A stretch of 64,000 nt of DNA from Pedobacter chinensis (GCF_003339865.1 NZ_QPKV01000002.1:868001-932000); one strand, 5' to 3'; numbered from the stretch's first letter, positions 1-8,981 are shown. Made by a program: numbers and translations. The notes: generated from the sequence alone by a model not told the origin.

Positions 1-40
1 TTTGCACACTCAATAATTAAAGAGCACACAAAACGTATAA

Positions 41-901
41 ATGAGACAACTCAAGATAACGCAATCCATTACCAACCGCGAAAGCCAATCATTAGATAAG
101 TACTTACACGAAATTGGTAAAGTAGATTTAATAACAGCAGAGGAAGAAGTAATTTTAGCAAGAAAGATTCGTGAAGGTGATCAGGCTGCATTAGAGCGAC
201 TTACAAAAACCAACTTACGTTTCGTAGTATCTGTTGCAAAACAATATCAAAATCAGGGTTTAACTTTAGGTGATTTAATTAATGAAGGTAACTTAGGTTT
301 GATCAAAGCTGCAAAACGTTTTGATGAAACAAAAGGTTTTAAATTCATTTCTTATGCCGTTTGGTGGATTCGTCAATCTATTTTGCAAGCTATTGCTGAG
401 CAAAGCCGTATTGTACGTTTACCGTTAAACCAGGTAGGTTCATTAAGTAAAATCAGTAAGGCTTTCTCTAAATTAGAGCAAGAGTATGAACGTGAACCTT
501 CACCAGAAGAATTGGCAGATATTTTAGAAACCACTGTTGATAAGATTTCTGACACTCTAAGTAACTCTGGCCGTCACGTATCAATGGATGCACCTTTTGT
601 TCAAGGGGAAGAAAATACATTGTTGGATGTATTGGAAAACCATGAACCTAACACAGACAGTTCACTGATCAACGAATCATTATCTGAAGAGATTAAACGT
701 TCTTTATCTACATTAACAGAAAGAGAAAGAGAAATCATCGTTTTATTCTTCGGTTTAGGATCAAACCACCCATTATCATTGGAAGAAATTGGTGAGAAAT
801 TCAACCTGACTCGTGAACGTGTAAGGCAAATTAAAGATAAAGCGCTTCAGCGTTTACGTCATACTTCAAGAAGTAAAATTTTAAAATCTTATTTAGGATA
901 A
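41..901 (+). CDS. rpoD: Primary RNA polymerase sigma factor (sigma-70 family, Bacteroidota type)
   Basis: This protein directs core RNA polymerase to housekeeping promoters. The 286-residue product starts at region 1.2 and lacks region 1.1, as is usual for the Bacteroidota principal sigma. Region 2 is visible around residues 50-130, including [19 protein letters not shown] and [14 protein letters not shown], which cover core binding and -10 recognition. Region 3 follows at about 130-200. Region 4 at about 220-280 contains LTEREREI and the helix-turn-helix [19 protein letters not shown] for the upstream element. The ATG at 41 follows an A-rich stretch and gives the family's normal N-terminus. 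It is monocistronic, with a strong terminator just downstream. The family call is very secure. Confidence 0.97.
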   Translation: MRQLKITQSITNRESQSLDKYLHEIGKVDLITAEEEVILARKIREGDQAALERLTKTNLRFVVSVAKQYQNQGLTLGDLINEGNLGLIKAAKRFDETKGFKFISYAVWWIRQSILQAIAEQSRIVRLPLNQVGSLSKISKAFSKLEQEYEREPSPEELADILETTVDKISDTLSNSGRHVSMDAPFVQGEENTLLDVLENHEPNTDSSLINESLSEEIKRSLSTLTEREREIIVLFFGLGSNHPLSLEEIGEKFNLTRERVRQIKDKALQRLRHTSRSKILKSYLG

Positions 902-920
902 TTAAAATTTACCAGTATAG

Positions 921-951
921 AAAAAGGATTGACCAATGTCGATCCTTTTTT
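921..951 (+). terminator. Rho-independent terminator of rpoD
   Basis: An almost perfect 13-bp stem (AAAAAGGATTGAC with GTCGATCCTTTTT, one G-T pair) closes a short loop and ends in a T run. It lies 20 bases after the rpoD stop. Confidence 0.85.
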
Positions 952-995
952 CGTTAATAAAGATTTTTTAAGTTTTGATTTTCTATATTTAACTA

Positions 996-1319
996 ATGTC
1001 AATTGGTCTTTTAAAGAAGTCTTTTCTTATCTATAAGCCTATATTTTTCTGGAATATATTGGTTAGCATTCTAACGTCTTATCTTTTTGTTTTGAAAGGA
1101 TTTGCAATGACAGATCTTTATTCCTTATCGTTATTTATCAAATTTACCGGTTGGGTATCTTCTATCGGTATTTATTTCATGTTTTATCGCTCAACAGCTT
1201 ATTTCTTTAAAAATCAAGGAATGGGTTTTAGATCAATACTTCGAAATATCATTTTATATGACTGGATTATTTTCAGCATGATCTTATTCTTCATATTTCT
1301 ATGCCAGAACTTTTTATAG
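996..1319 (+). CDS. Small integral membrane protein, probable partner of the following ABC ATPase
   Basis: The 107-residue product is strongly hydrophobic, with about three membrane segments (roughly residues 12-35, 45-65 and 85-105) and basic residues between them. I do not recognise the family. Its end overlaps the start of the downstream ATPase gene by 19 bases, so the two are very likely translationally coupled. The protein may form or anchor the membrane part of a small ABC transporter, although it is much shorter than ordinary permeases. The ATG at 996 is the only good start in the frame. Confidence 0.7.
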   Translation: MSIGLLKKSFLIYKPIFFWNILVSILTSYLFVLKGFAMTDLYSLSLFIKFTGWVSSIGIYFMFYRSTAYFFKNQGMGFRSILRNIILYDWIIFSMILFFIFLCQNFL

Positions 1320-1960
1320 ATAGCGTAAACCATTGGTTTGGCGAAAGAGAGATTCTCAGCAGCGTTTACATTAATTGCAAAATCGGAGAAGTTACTGGAC
1401 TATTAGGTAGAAATGGCTGTGGAAAATCTACTTTATTAAAAATTATCTTCGGGAGTATTAAACCGAATTTCAAATATTTAAACATCAATGACAAGGTATA
1501 CAAGAAGGGTTACCAATCTAAAAATCTATCTTATTTACCACAAGAAGATTTAGTGCCAGATCAAATTAAGGTTTCTATTGCCATTGATTTACTCTGCCCA
1601 AAAAATCGGGCGGCGCTTCTTAAAATAGATCTCATTTCCAAATATTTAAACACCAAATTTCATGAATTATCTGGAGGAGAGCGTAGATTTATAGAATGCT
1701 TGTTAATGATTTATAGCGACAACCAGTATGTACTTTTGGATGAGCCTTTTTCACAATTATCTCCTTTGTTTGTTGAAGAATTGAAAAGCCATATTAATCA
1801 GGTAAAAATTTCCAAAGGCTTTATTATTACCGATCATTATTATAAGTCAATCTTAGGTATTTCTGATAGAATAGTTTTGTTACATAATCGATGTAACTAT
1901 GCTATAAAAAATGAAGGTGAGCTGGTATTACATGGATATTTACCTGGCTTTACTGCATAG
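1301..1960 (+). CDS. ABC transporter ATP-binding protein
   Basis: This is a 219-residue nucleotide-binding subunit that would power transport in the cytoplasm-facing half of an ABC system. Walker A GRNGCGKST is at about 36-44, the signature LSGGE at 123-127 and Walker B YVLLDEPF at 143-150. The switch histidine is probably in IITDHYYKS. The helical segment is short, and the signature continues as RRF instead of the common QRV. The start overlaps the upstream small membrane protein gene. The substrate is unknown; no full-size permease is adjacent. Confidence 0.85.
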   Translation: MPELFIDSVNHWFGEREILSSVYINCKIGEVTGLLGRNGCGKSTLLKIIFGSIKPNFKYLNINDKVYKKGYQSKNLSYLPQEDLVPDQIKVSIAIDLLCPKNRAALLKIDLISKYLNTKFHELSGGERRFIECLLMIYSDNQYVLLDEPFSQLSPLFVEELKSHINQVKISKGFIITDHYYKSILGISDRIVLLHNRCNYAIKNEGELVLHGYLPGFTA

Positions 1961-2065
1961 TTTTCCTGGTGGTCGTTACGCTGAATTTTCATCGAATATT
2001 ACACTTTCACATGCATTTTAGCATAAGACCCTGAAATGAATTCAGAGTAACGACCATCAGGAAAA
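1961..2065. repeat. 105-bp imperfect palindrome between convergent genes
   Basis: The arms at about 1961-1987 and 2039-2065 are near-complementary (TTTTCCTGGTGGTCGTTACG against CGTTACTCTGAATTC and GACCATCAGGAAAA read on the other strand). The loop is about 50 bases. It fills the gap between the ABC ATPase and amn, which converge, so it could end transcription from both sides. Its size and long arms also fit a MITE- or REP-like element. Confidence 0.65.
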
Positions 2066-2080
2066 GAACTTTATTCCACC

Positions 2081-2944
2081 TTAAAACAATAGGTGTTTAA
2101 CAGTCAATCCATTGTTGATTAATTGCTTCAATGAATCTATACCTATTCTTAAATGTGTTTCTACATATTTTTCAGTTACACTGCTATCGCTTTCTGCAGT
2201 TTTTACGCCTTCCGGAATCATTGGTTGATCGGACACTAAAAGCAATGCGCCAGTAGGAATTTTATTGGCAAAGGCAGTAGTAAAAATGGTAGCTGTTTCC
2301 ATATCCACAGCCATTGCCCTTAAAGTTTTAAGGTATTTTTTAAACTCTTTATCGTGCTCCCAAACTCTTCTGTTTGTAGTATAACAGGTTCCGGTCCAAT
2401 AATCTCTGCCATGATCACGAATAGTGGTCGAAATTGCTTTTTGTAAAGCAAATGCCGGTAACGCAGGTACCTCAGCAGGTAAATAATCATTTGATGTTCC
2501 TTCACCCCTGATGGCCGCGATTGGCAAAATGAGGTCGCCCAGTTGGTTTTTCTTTTTTAAACCACCGCATTTTCCCAAAAATAAAACTGCTTTTGGTTTA
2601 ATGGCTGTTAATAAATCCATCATGGTAGCAGCGAGCGGACTTCCCATCCCAAAATTGATTATGGTTATTCCATTTGCAGTAACACTTTGCATGGGTTTGT
2701 CCAAACCCATAATTGGTGCATTCTCATTCCATTCAGAAAACATGGCGAGATACTTACTGAAATTGGTAAGGAGAATATAATCGCCGAACTGATCCAATGG
2801 CCTTCCGGTATATCGTGGCAACCAATTTTTAACAATTTCATCTTTAGACTTTAATCCGGATTTAACCGGACTTTCCACTTCTTTTACTTTTTTTGCTTTC
2901 TCAACAATAGCGTCATCCTTTTTTACGTCTTTTTCTTCGTTCAT
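2081..2944 (-). CDS. amn: AMP nucleosidase
   Basis: The enzyme would hydrolyse AMP to adenine and ribose 5-phosphate in the cytoplasm, a purine balance and salvage step. The 287-residue product has a charged, lysine-rich N-terminus of about 45 residues, then the nucleoside phosphorylase fold: NFGMGSPLAATMMDLL near 110, KAVLFLGKCGGLK near 125-145, and the base-binding stretch AVDMETATIFTTAFANKIPTG near 215-235. A methionine start at 2944 (MNEEKD) is preferred to an upstream start in repeat-like DNA. Bacteroidota enzymes of this type are short compared with the ~480-residue E. coli Amn. The related phosphorylases are the alternative, but MDMETA-type motifs and overall match favour AMP nucleosidase. 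Confidence 0.85.
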   Translation of the reverse strand: MNEEKDVKKDDAIVEKAKKVKEVESPVKSGLKSKDEIVKNWLPRYTGRPLDQFGDYILLTNFSKYLAMFSEWNENAPIMGLDKPMQSVTANGITIINFGMGSPLAATMMDLLTAIKPKAVLFLGKCGGLKKKNQLGDLILPIAAIRGEGTSNDYLPAEVPALPAFALQKAISTTIRDHGRDYWTGTCYTTNRRVWEHDKEFKKYLKTLRAMAVDMETATIFTTAFANKIPTGALLLVSDQPMIPEGVKTAESDSSVTEKYVETHLRIGIDSLKQLINNGLTVKHLLF

Positions 2945-2949
2945 AATAA

Positions 2950-2985
2950 TAAGTTTAGCGCCGAGCGCCAAGCGCTAAGCGTATT
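2950..2985. repeat. Short GCGCCAAGCGCTAAGCG-type intergenic repeat
   Basis: A stuttering GC-rich word (TTTAGCGCCGAGCGCCAAGCG) sits just upstream of amn. Related words occur at 4968-4990, 5403-5422 and 52218-52240, so it belongs to a dispersed family. Confidence 0.5.
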
Positions 2986-2987
2986 TA

Positions 2988-3019
2988 CAAAAAATCCCCC
3001 CGCTTTCGCGAGAGGATTT
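2988..3019 (-). terminator. Rho-independent terminator of clpX
   Basis: On the minus strand AATCCTCTCGC, a GAAA loop and GCGGGGGGATT form a stem that is followed by a T run, a few bases after the clpX stop. Confidence 0.8.
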
Positions 3020-3026
3020 GATTTTT

Positions 3027-4265
3027 TTAAGCGGCTTGTAATTTCTTAAAGTCAGCCTTTTCAAATTTTTCTATCGCATAATCGAGCGTGATGTGCAATT
3101 CCTTGACATCCGTCTGGGTTGGTGTATCGAACATTGCATCAAGCATAATTGCTTCACAAATTGATCTTAAACCACGAGCGCCTAATTTATACTCCATTGC
3201 CTTATCTACAATGAAATTCAAAACATCATCTTCAAAAATCAGGTTCACATCCTCGTAAGCAAAAAGCTTAACGTATTGTTTAATCAATGAATTTTTAGGT
3301 GCTGTTAAAATGTTTCTTAACGATTCTTTATCTAATGGGTTTAAATGCGAAAGAACCGGAATACGACCAATTAGTTCGGGAATTAAACCGAAAGATTTTA
3401 AATCCTGAGGAGTGATATACTTATAAAGATTTTTAAGATCCAAAACGGTCTCATCTTTCTTTACTTTGTAACCAACAGCTTGCGTACGCAGACGATTCGC
3501 GATTTTACGCTCTATACCATCAAAGGCACCACCACAGATAAACAAAATATTATTGGTGTTTACCGGAATCATTTTTTGATCCGGATGCTTACGTCCTCCC
3601 TGAGGTGGAACATTCACAACTGTACCTTCTAAAATTTTCAATAAAGCTTGCTGAACACCTTCGCCAGATACATCACGGGTAATTGATGGGTTGTCGCTTT
3701 TACGTGCAACTTTATCTACCTCATCAATATATACAATACCTCTTTCCGCAGCAGCAACATCATAATCAGCGGCCTGAAGCAAACGTGTTAAAATACTTTC
3801 AACATCCTCTCCTACATAACCTGCTTCCGTTAAAACTGTTGCATCACAAATACAAAATGGCACATGCAATATTTTTGCAATTGTTTTAGCTAAAAGTGTT
3901 TTTCCTGTTCCGGTTTCACCAACCAACATAATGTTTGATTTTTCAATCTCAATCTCGTCCTTATCAACTTTTTGATTTAAACGTTTGTAGTGGTTGTATA
4001 CTGCAACTGACAATACCTTTTTTGCATCATCCTGACCAATTACATATTGATCTAAATGCTGCTTAATTTCCAGCGGCTTAAGCAATGATATTGCGGCCTG
4101 GATATTTTTGGTATTTTTCGTACCTAATTCTTGTGCAAGCAACTGATTGGCCTGGGTTACACATTTATCGCAGATAAATGCATCCATGCCTTCAATTAAC
4201 ATTAAAGTTTCATGCTTGCCAGAATGGCAGAATGAGCAACGGGATTCTTTATTTTGTTTCGCCAT
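3027..4265 (-). CDS. clpX: ATP-dependent Clp protease ATP-binding subunit ClpX
   Basis: ClpX is the AAA+ unfoldase that selects substrates and feeds them to ClpP. The 412-residue product has the N-terminal zinc-binding domain with C10, C13, C32 and C35. Walker A GETGTGKT is at about 116-123, and the pore loop GYVGEDVE and Walker [10 protein letters not shown] follow. The C-terminal small domain ends near [14 protein letters not shown]. Length and motifs are normal for the family. Its start overlaps the end of clpP by 17 bases, so the two are co-transcribed and probably translationally coupled. Confidence 0.97.
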   Translation of the reverse strand: MAKQNKESRCSFCHSGKHETLMLIEGMDAFICDKCVTQANQLLAQELGTKNTKNIQAAISLLKPLEIKQHLDQYVIGQDDAKKVLSVAVYNHYKRLNQKVDKDEIEIEKSNIMLVGETGTGKTLLAKTIAKILHVPFCICDATVLTEAGYVGEDVESILTRLLQAADYDVAAAERGIVYIDEVDKVARKSDNPSITRDVSGEGVQQALLKILEGTVVNVPPQGGRKHPDQKMIPVNTNNILFICGGAFDGIERKIANRLRTQAVGYKVKKDETVLDLKNLYKYITPQDLKSFGLIPELIGRIPVLSHLNPLDKESLRNILTAPKNSLIKQYVKLFAYEDVNLIFEDDVLNFIVDKAMEYKLGARGLRSICEAIMLDAMFDTPTQTDVKELHITLDYAIEKFEKADFKKLQAA

Positions 4266-4956
4266 CTTTCTTTACATTTCTCGATAAAACTTCATCAACC
4301 ATACCAAATCCTTTTGCCTCATCGGCAGTCATCCAGTAATCGCGATCTGAAGCTTTCTCTACCCAATCAAAAGTTTGACCAGAGTGCTCTGAAATAATAT
4401 CGTATAGTTCTTTTTTCAATTTCAACATTTCTCTCAAGTTGATCTCCATATCAGATGCAACACCTTGTGCGCCCCCTGATGGTTGGTGAATCATTACTCT
4501 TGAGTGAGGTAATGCTGCACGTTTTCCTTTGGCACCGGCAACCAGTAAAACTGCTCCCATTGATGCTGCCATACCCGTACAAATTGTAGCCACATCCGGC
4601 TGAATATATTGCATGGTATCATAAATACCTAAACCAGCATATACTGAACCACCTGGAGAGTTGATATAAATCTGAATGTCTCTATCAGCATCTGTTGATT
4701 GTAAAAACAACAATTGTGCTTGAATGATGTTTGCATTCTGATCGTAAATCGCATCACCCAAAAAGATAATACGGTCCATCATTAATCTCGAAAAAACATC
4801 CATTTGAGCCACGTTCAACTGGCGTTCTTCAATAATATATGGCGTCATGCTTTGAGGGCTCAAATTAGCCTGAGCAATAAATTTATCTACATGTAAACCG
4901 CCAATCCCCTGATGTTTAACGGCAAATTTTCTGAATTCTTGTGAATCTATGTTCAT
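4249..4956 (-). CDS. clpP: ATP-dependent Clp protease proteolytic subunit ClpP
   Basis: ClpP is the serine peptidase core of the ClpXP protease. The 235-residue product carries the catalytic serine in TGMAASMGA (about residue 131) and the histidine in MIHQPSGG (about 156); the aspartate lies in the usual later region near DRDYW. INSPGGSVYAGLGIYD forms the substrate-binding strand. The N-terminus is about 25 residues longer than E. coli mature ClpP, consistent with a propeptide or a family extension. It is the first gene of a clpP-clpX pair, with a short GC-rich repeat just upstream. Confidence 0.96.
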   Translation of the reverse strand: MNIDSQEFRKFAVKHQGIGGLHVDKFIAQANLSPQSMTPYIIEERQLNVAQMDVFSRLMMDRIIFLGDAIYDQNANIIQAQLLFLQSTDADRDIQIYINSPGGSVYAGLGIYDTMQYIQPDVATICTGMAASMGAVLLVAGAKGKRAALPHSRVMIHQPSGGAQGVASDMEINLREMLKLKKELYDIISEHSGQTFDWVEKASDRDYWMTADEAKGFGMVDEVLSRNVKKDGETK

Positions 4957-5012
4957 AGTTATGAGTTTGGCGCTTTGCGATAAGCGTTAACAGCTTAAAC
5001 CAAATACGCGAG

Positions 5013-5345
5013 TTATTTTAATAAATATTTTCTGAAGTTGGTTAATTTCCGTGCCAATTTATCTAATTCTTCCAGATAATCATTCAATTCTATGTCAGAA
5101 TATATTTTATTCGTTCTAAAACTACTAAAATATTTGCATTCTCAAATGCAGAACGATGTGCAATATTCAGATAATGAGCAAATTCCTTATTAGAAACAGA
5201 ACCTGAACCTGCTGCAAGGTTATTAGATATGCTAAGAGCAGCCCCATTGAGCTGCTCTGCAAATCTATATTTTTTATCAACTGACAATCGGTCAGCTATA
5301 TCCAGTAATTTATCAGTTAATTCAATTCATAACTGCCAAAACTCG
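5013..5345 (-). pseudogene. Four-helix-bundle (S23/IVP-like) gene with an internal stop and a frameshift
   Basis: Translation of the minus strand shows a recognisable four-helix-bundle protein in pieces. LEFWQL is followed by an in-frame TGA at 5327-5329, then IELTDKLLDIADRL and a conserved core LNGAALSISNNLAAGSGS. That frame ends at KYILT (5090), but the family's C-terminal helix continues in another frame as LNDYLEELDKLARKL up to 5013. Two lesions make it inactive unless they are sequencing errors. GC-rich short repeats at 4968-4990 and 5403-5422 lie on either side in inverted orientation. The family is related to proteins encoded in 23S rRNA intervening sequences and to the Avd proteins of diversity-generating retroelements. 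Confidence 0.65.
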
Positions 5346-5418
5346 AGTGATTGAAATTAAATTAAGCCATTGCTAAATATGCAATCGGACAATCATTTTA
5401 ACACCTTACGCCAAACGC

Positions 5419-6765
5419 TTACTTCTCTAACGCCACAAACTTATCGTAATCAATATCTTTTTGTTCTAAAGTAACAATAGATTTGATTTGTTCGAAAGTT
5501 TTTAAAGCTTTTACCTCTTCAAAAGTACGATTAGCATTTTCTTTCTCTTGTAAGAATTGAACTGCATATTGTGCCAGTTGATCTTCAGGAAGCGGGCTTG
5601 GGCTGTACATTCTGAATTGTGCATCCAACTTAGCTTTTGCAGCTTGAACTACATCCTCGTATTTGATCTCGATGCTGTTATCTTTAATGATTTTGTTTTC
5701 AATTAAAGTCCATTTAAGGTTTTTAGCAAAATCGTCATAACCTTCAACCAATTCTTCATCAGTTAATTTTTCGTTTGTTGCTTTTAACCAACGGCGTAAA
5801 AATTCATCTGGCAATTCGAAGTTATGTTTAGCCAAAAGTTGTTCATAAATATCATTTGATAATTTACGTTCAGCATCCTGAGTAAACATGCTTTCTACTT
5901 CTTCCTGAATTTTGGCTCTAAAACCGGCTTCATCAGTTACAGTACCTTCGCCAAATAATTTATCAAAAAACTCCTGATTTAAATCTGCTTCTTCCAAACG
6001 GTTTACATTTTTAACCACTAGTTTGAAGTTTGATTTCAATTCAGCAGCATCCTCTTCTGAAATGTTTAAAGCTTTTGCAATTACAGCAGCATCTTCTAAC
6101 GCTTTTTGAATATCGATGGTTACTTCATCATCTTTCTTTAAACCGATCAGTGATTTAAGGATTTTTTTATCTTTAATCTGATCTAAACGAACAGTTGCAG
6201 TGCTGGTAATTCCACCTTCAAAAACAGAACCATCAGGAGATAATTGCGTAAGCTCTACATATAAAACATCATCAGCAGCAGAAACCTCCGGATTAGTCAT
6301 TTTACCATAGCTACGACGGATGTTTTTGATACGGCTTTCTAAAGTTTCCTGATCGGCCTTAACAACGTACTGTGTAAATTTATCTTTAGATGAAATGTTC
6401 ACTTCAAAAGCAGGCGCTAAACCCAATTCATAATCAAACTCAAATTCATCTGTGTTATCCCATTTAAATTCACGGGCATCATCCATTTGTGGAAGTGGCT
6501 GACCTAAAATTTCTAATTTTTGTTCTGCGATGTAATTAGATAAAGTATCGTTCAACAAGTTGTTAACCTCTTCTACCAAAATACTTTTACCATACATTTT
6601 TTTGATATGAGCTGGAGGAACCATTCCTTTACGGAAACCAGGTAGTTGAGCTTTTTTAGCCTGGTCTTTAATGGCTTTTTCTACTTTTCCACTATAATCA
6701 GCAGGTGCGATTTTGATTTTTACAACAGCATTTAAGTTGCCGGTTTTTTCCTGTGTAATATTCAT
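5419..6765 (-). CDS. tig: Trigger factor, ribosome-associated chaperone
   Basis: Trigger factor binds the ribosomal exit tunnel and shields nascent chains. The 448-residue product has the ribosome-binding signature within LPGFRKGMVPPAHIKKMYG at about residues 42-60. A divergent PPIase-like middle domain follows at about 150-245, then a long helical C-terminal chaperone region. Length is typical. The leader upstream of the ATG (6768-6804) contains a stuttering TGAGATGTGAGATATGAG word. The gene is on the same strand as, and downstream of, the tRNA-Leu gene, separated by a terminator. Confidence 0.94.
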   Translation of the reverse strand: MNITQEKTGNLNAVVKIKIAPADYSGKVEKAIKDQAKKAQLPGFRKGMVPPAHIKKMYGKSILVEEVNNLLNDTLSNYIAEQKLEILGQPLPQMDDAREFKWDNTDEFEFDYELGLAPAFEVNISSKDKFTQYVVKADQETLESRIKNIRRSYGKMTNPEVSAADDVLYVELTQLSPDGSVFEGGITSTATVRLDQIKDKKILKSLIGLKKDDEVTIDIQKALEDAAVIAKALNISEEDAAELKSNFKLVVKNVNRLEEADLNQEFFDKLFGEGTVTDEAGFRAKIQEEVESMFTQDAERKLSNDIYEQLLAKHNFELPDEFLRRWLKATNEKLTDEELVEGYDDFAKNLKWTLIENKIIKDNSIEIKYEDVVQAAKAKLDAQFRMYSPSPLPEDQLAQYAVQFLQEKENANRTFEEVKALKTFEQIKSIVTLEQKDIDYDKFVALEK

Positions 6766-6851
6766 CTTTTAGATTTGAGTATTGAGATGTGAGATATGAG
6801 ACTAATGTTAAGCTTCAAATAACACACCTATTTTATTTAATCAATGTTTTT

Positions 6852-6888
6852 AAAAACAAAACCGTTCCGATTTTTAAATCGAAACGGC
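6852..6888 (-). terminator. Rho-independent terminator after tRNA-Leu
   Basis: On the minus strand CCGTTTCGAT pairs with ATCGGAACGG and is followed by TTTTGTTTTT, about 13 bases beyond the tRNA 3' end. Confidence 0.8.
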
Positions 6889-6901
6889 CTTTATCTTGTT
6901 G

Positions 6902-6983
6902 TGCGGAAGAAGGGACTCGAACCCCCACGCCGTGAAGCGCCAGATCCTAAGTCTGGTGCGGCTACCAATTACGCCACTTCCGC
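6902..6983 (-). tRNA. tRNA-Leu (anticodon UAG)
   Basis: The acceptor stem GCGGAAG pairs with CTTCCGC and the discriminator base is A. The anticodon arm reads CCAGACTTAGGATCTGG, giving anticodon UAG. The T arm has GGTTCGAGTCC. The 82-nt length and extended variable arm fit tRNA-Leu. CCA is not encoded. Confidence 0.95.
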
Positions 6984-7005
6984 AGTTAGGATTTATTAAG
7001 GACTG

Positions 7006-7036
7006 CAAAGATAGAAACTAGATTGAATATTCAAAA
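7006..7036 (-). promoter_or_regulatory. Candidate promoter of tRNA-Leu (TTTG / TAnnTTTG type)
   Basis: On the minus strand TTTTG is followed after 18 bases by TATCTTTG, a full match to the Bacteroidota -7 consensus, 23 bases upstream of the mature tRNA 5' end. Confidence 0.6.
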
Positions 7037-7194
7037 GATATATGCCGTAAATTATTAAATATTTTTTATCAAAAAAGCTAAGTAGCTAATTTTAAACGAG
7101 AAAAAATTTATAAAATTTTCAAAAAACAATTGCCATAAAGTTTTTCCTCTCTTCTTTTCTATGGATTTTGTCTTGTTTACCGGTTTAAGGATTG

Positions 7195-7838
7195 CGATCG
7201 GTGTTCCCGATGGGATGAAATCAATTAGATATGTACATGAAGGTTTTTGCCACGGAAACACGGAATACACAGAAAATTATTTGAAAATAATCTGTTTCAT
7301 TTCTGGCGTTATTCCCAAAATTCAAAACCAATCCTAATTGCAGTCATTTCATTTTTAGATCAGTGTTCCTGATGGGATGAGATCAATTAATATTTAAAGG
7401 AAGATTTTTGCCACGGAAACACGGAATACACGGAAAAATTATTTGAAAATAACACATCTCATTTCTGGCGTTATTTCCAAAAATTCAAACCAATCGTACT
7501 TTACAGTCATTTCATTTTTAGATCAGTGTTGCTGATGGGATGAAATCAATTTAAAGGAAGATTTTTGCCACGGAAACACGGAATACACAGAAAATTATTT
7601 GAAAATAATCTGTCTCATTTCTGAGGTTATTTCCAAAAATTCAAACCGATCGTAATTGCAGTTATTTCATTTTTAGATCAGTGTTCCTGATGGGATGAGA
7701 TCAATTAAATATTTAAAGGAAGATTTTTGCCACGGAAACACGGAATACACAGAAAATTATTTGAAAATAATCTGTTTCATCTCTGGGGTTATTCCCAAAA
7801 ATTCAAACCAATCGCAATTGCAGTTATTTCATGATCAC
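7195..7838. repeat. Tandem array of four ~160-bp repeats containing CACGGAAACACGGAATACAC
   Basis: The word GCCACGGAAACACGG begins at about 7249, 7410, 7567 and 7729, giving unit lengths near 161, 157 and 162. Each unit also contains TGATGGGATGA, a TTATTTGAAAATAATCTG hairpin-like word and AATTGCAGT(C/T)ATTTCAT. Units are 85-95 percent alike by eye. The last unit runs into the 3' end of the downstream lipoprotein gene. I see no convincing gene in this stretch; the small open frames are chance. Confidence 0.85.
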
Positions 7839-8129
7839 TTCAGAAACTTCTATCAGCTCTGGTCCGCCTTCAATTGGATAGCCAGCTACTTTTACACCAC
7901 GTAAGGTTACCTGTTTATCTACGTAAGTATCTAAAATAACCGCCGAACTTTTTAAAACGTAAGGTTTACCATTAGCATTTATAACGTGCGTTCCGTATTG
8001 ATAAGTGGTTACACCTAACTTTTCAATCCTTCCGGTAAGAGAAATAGCTTCGCCTTCGGCGGTATTTCTCATTGAGCTACAACTGGAAATTACAGCTATA
8101 AACAACGATAATATCAATATTCTTTTCAT
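7824..8129 (-). CDS. Small lipoprotein of unknown function
   Basis: The 101-residue product begins with a lipoprotein signal peptide ending at ISSC (cysteine near residue 17), so it should be membrane anchored. The mature part is about 80 residues, mostly predicted beta strands (GRIEKLGVTTYQYGTHVI, YVLKSSAVIL, VTLRGVKVAGY), which suggests a small OB-like barrel. I do not recognise a named family. The last codons and stop lie within the end of the neighbouring 160-bp repeat array, so the C-terminus may have been set by the repeat. Confidence 0.7.
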   Translation of the reverse strand: MKRILILSLFIAVISSCSSMRNTAEGEAISLTGRIEKLGVTTYQYGTHVINANGKPYVLKSSAVILDTYVDKQVTLRGVKVAGYPIEGGPELIEVSEVIMK

Positions 8130-8183
8130 AAATTTAAATAAGATGGTTTTGTAAATAATCTACAAAGAGTCAACACCAAATAC

Positions 8184-8981
8184 TCAATAAAGTTCTTTTT
8201 GAAACTCAAAAAAATATTGGACCGCTTTAACCAGTCTGCTGCCATACCAACTGAACATTTCGCCATCAACCAACATTATTTTTGCATTGGGTATAACTGC
8301 TTTTATTTCTTCGATGTGTTTTTCATTAAAAGGATAAGGCTCGGAAGAGAGCAGAATCAAATCGCAGTTTAAAGTTTTCAGTTTATCAAGCGTAATTTCT
8401 GGATAACGATCTTGTTTGATCACGTTGGTCATTCCGTTCATGAGCAAAACATCATCAATAAAAGTATTTTTCCCTGCCGCCATATAAGGTTTGCGCCAAA
8501 TGAGGTAAGCTACTTTTTTATCGATGTGATGCTGAAGTGCCAATGTTTTCAAATCATTAAATCCGGCTGAAATTAAATGATTTAAATAGCTGGCTTCCGG
8601 TTCCCGATCTACCAGCCCCCCTATTTGACTGATCGTTTTCATGGCATCGTTCAGGGTATAAATATCACTCATCCAAACCGGGAAATATGCTGCTAATTCT
8701 TCAATATCTCGCTGTGTATTTTCTTCTTTGTTACCAATGATTAAATCGGACTTCAAATCCTTAATTAAATCGATGTTCAATTTTTTAGTACCGCCAACTT
8801 TGGTTCGCTCCGCAAATTTTTCTATCGGATGGATACAAAACTTAGTTAAACCGATAATTTCTTGATCTAAGCCCAAATCGAAAAGCAATTCTGTTTGCGA
8901 GGGTACAACAGAAATTATTCTTTTCGGTGGGAAATTAATGGTTAACTCCCTTCCCATTTGATCGGTAAAAGATTTTTGCAT
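8184..8981 (-). CDS. BtuF-like helical-backbone metal/cobalamin-binding protein without signal peptide
   Basis: The 265-residue product matches the substrate-binding family for vitamin B12, haem and iron chelates: RIISVVPSQTELLFDLGL near residues 21-38, then GGTKKLNIDLIKDLKSDLIIG, and a late SSEPYPFNEKHIEEIK. It has no signal peptide; the first residues are MQKSFTDQMGRELTINFPPKR. It may therefore act in the cytoplasm or be a stand-alone binder, as seen in many Bacteroidota. No cobalamin permease or ATPase is adjacent. The ligand is not evident. Confidence 0.75.
   Translation of the reverse strand: MQKSFTDQMGRELTINFPPKRIISVVPSQTELLFDLGLDQEIIGLTKFCIHPIEKFAERTKVGGTKKLNIDLIKDLKSDLIIGNKEENTQRDIEELAAYFPVWMSDIYTLNDAMKTISQIGGLVDREPEASYLNHLISAGFNDLKTLALQHHIDKKVAYLIWRKPYMAAGKNTFIDDVLLMNGMTNVIKQDRYPEITLDKLKTLNCDLILLSSEPYPFNEKHIEEIKAVIPNAKIMLVDGEMFSWYGSRLVKAVQYFFEFQKELY

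Noticed and set aside
7055..7270. 71-codon frame before the 160-bp array, minus strand
   Set aside because: It overlaps the first repeat unit, has low-complexity F/K-rich sequence and no family resemblance.
7195..7838. Possible CRISPR array
   Set aside because: Whole ~160-base units are alike, with no short repeat plus unique spacer pattern, and no cas gene is present. The same applies to the 187- and 198-base arrays.
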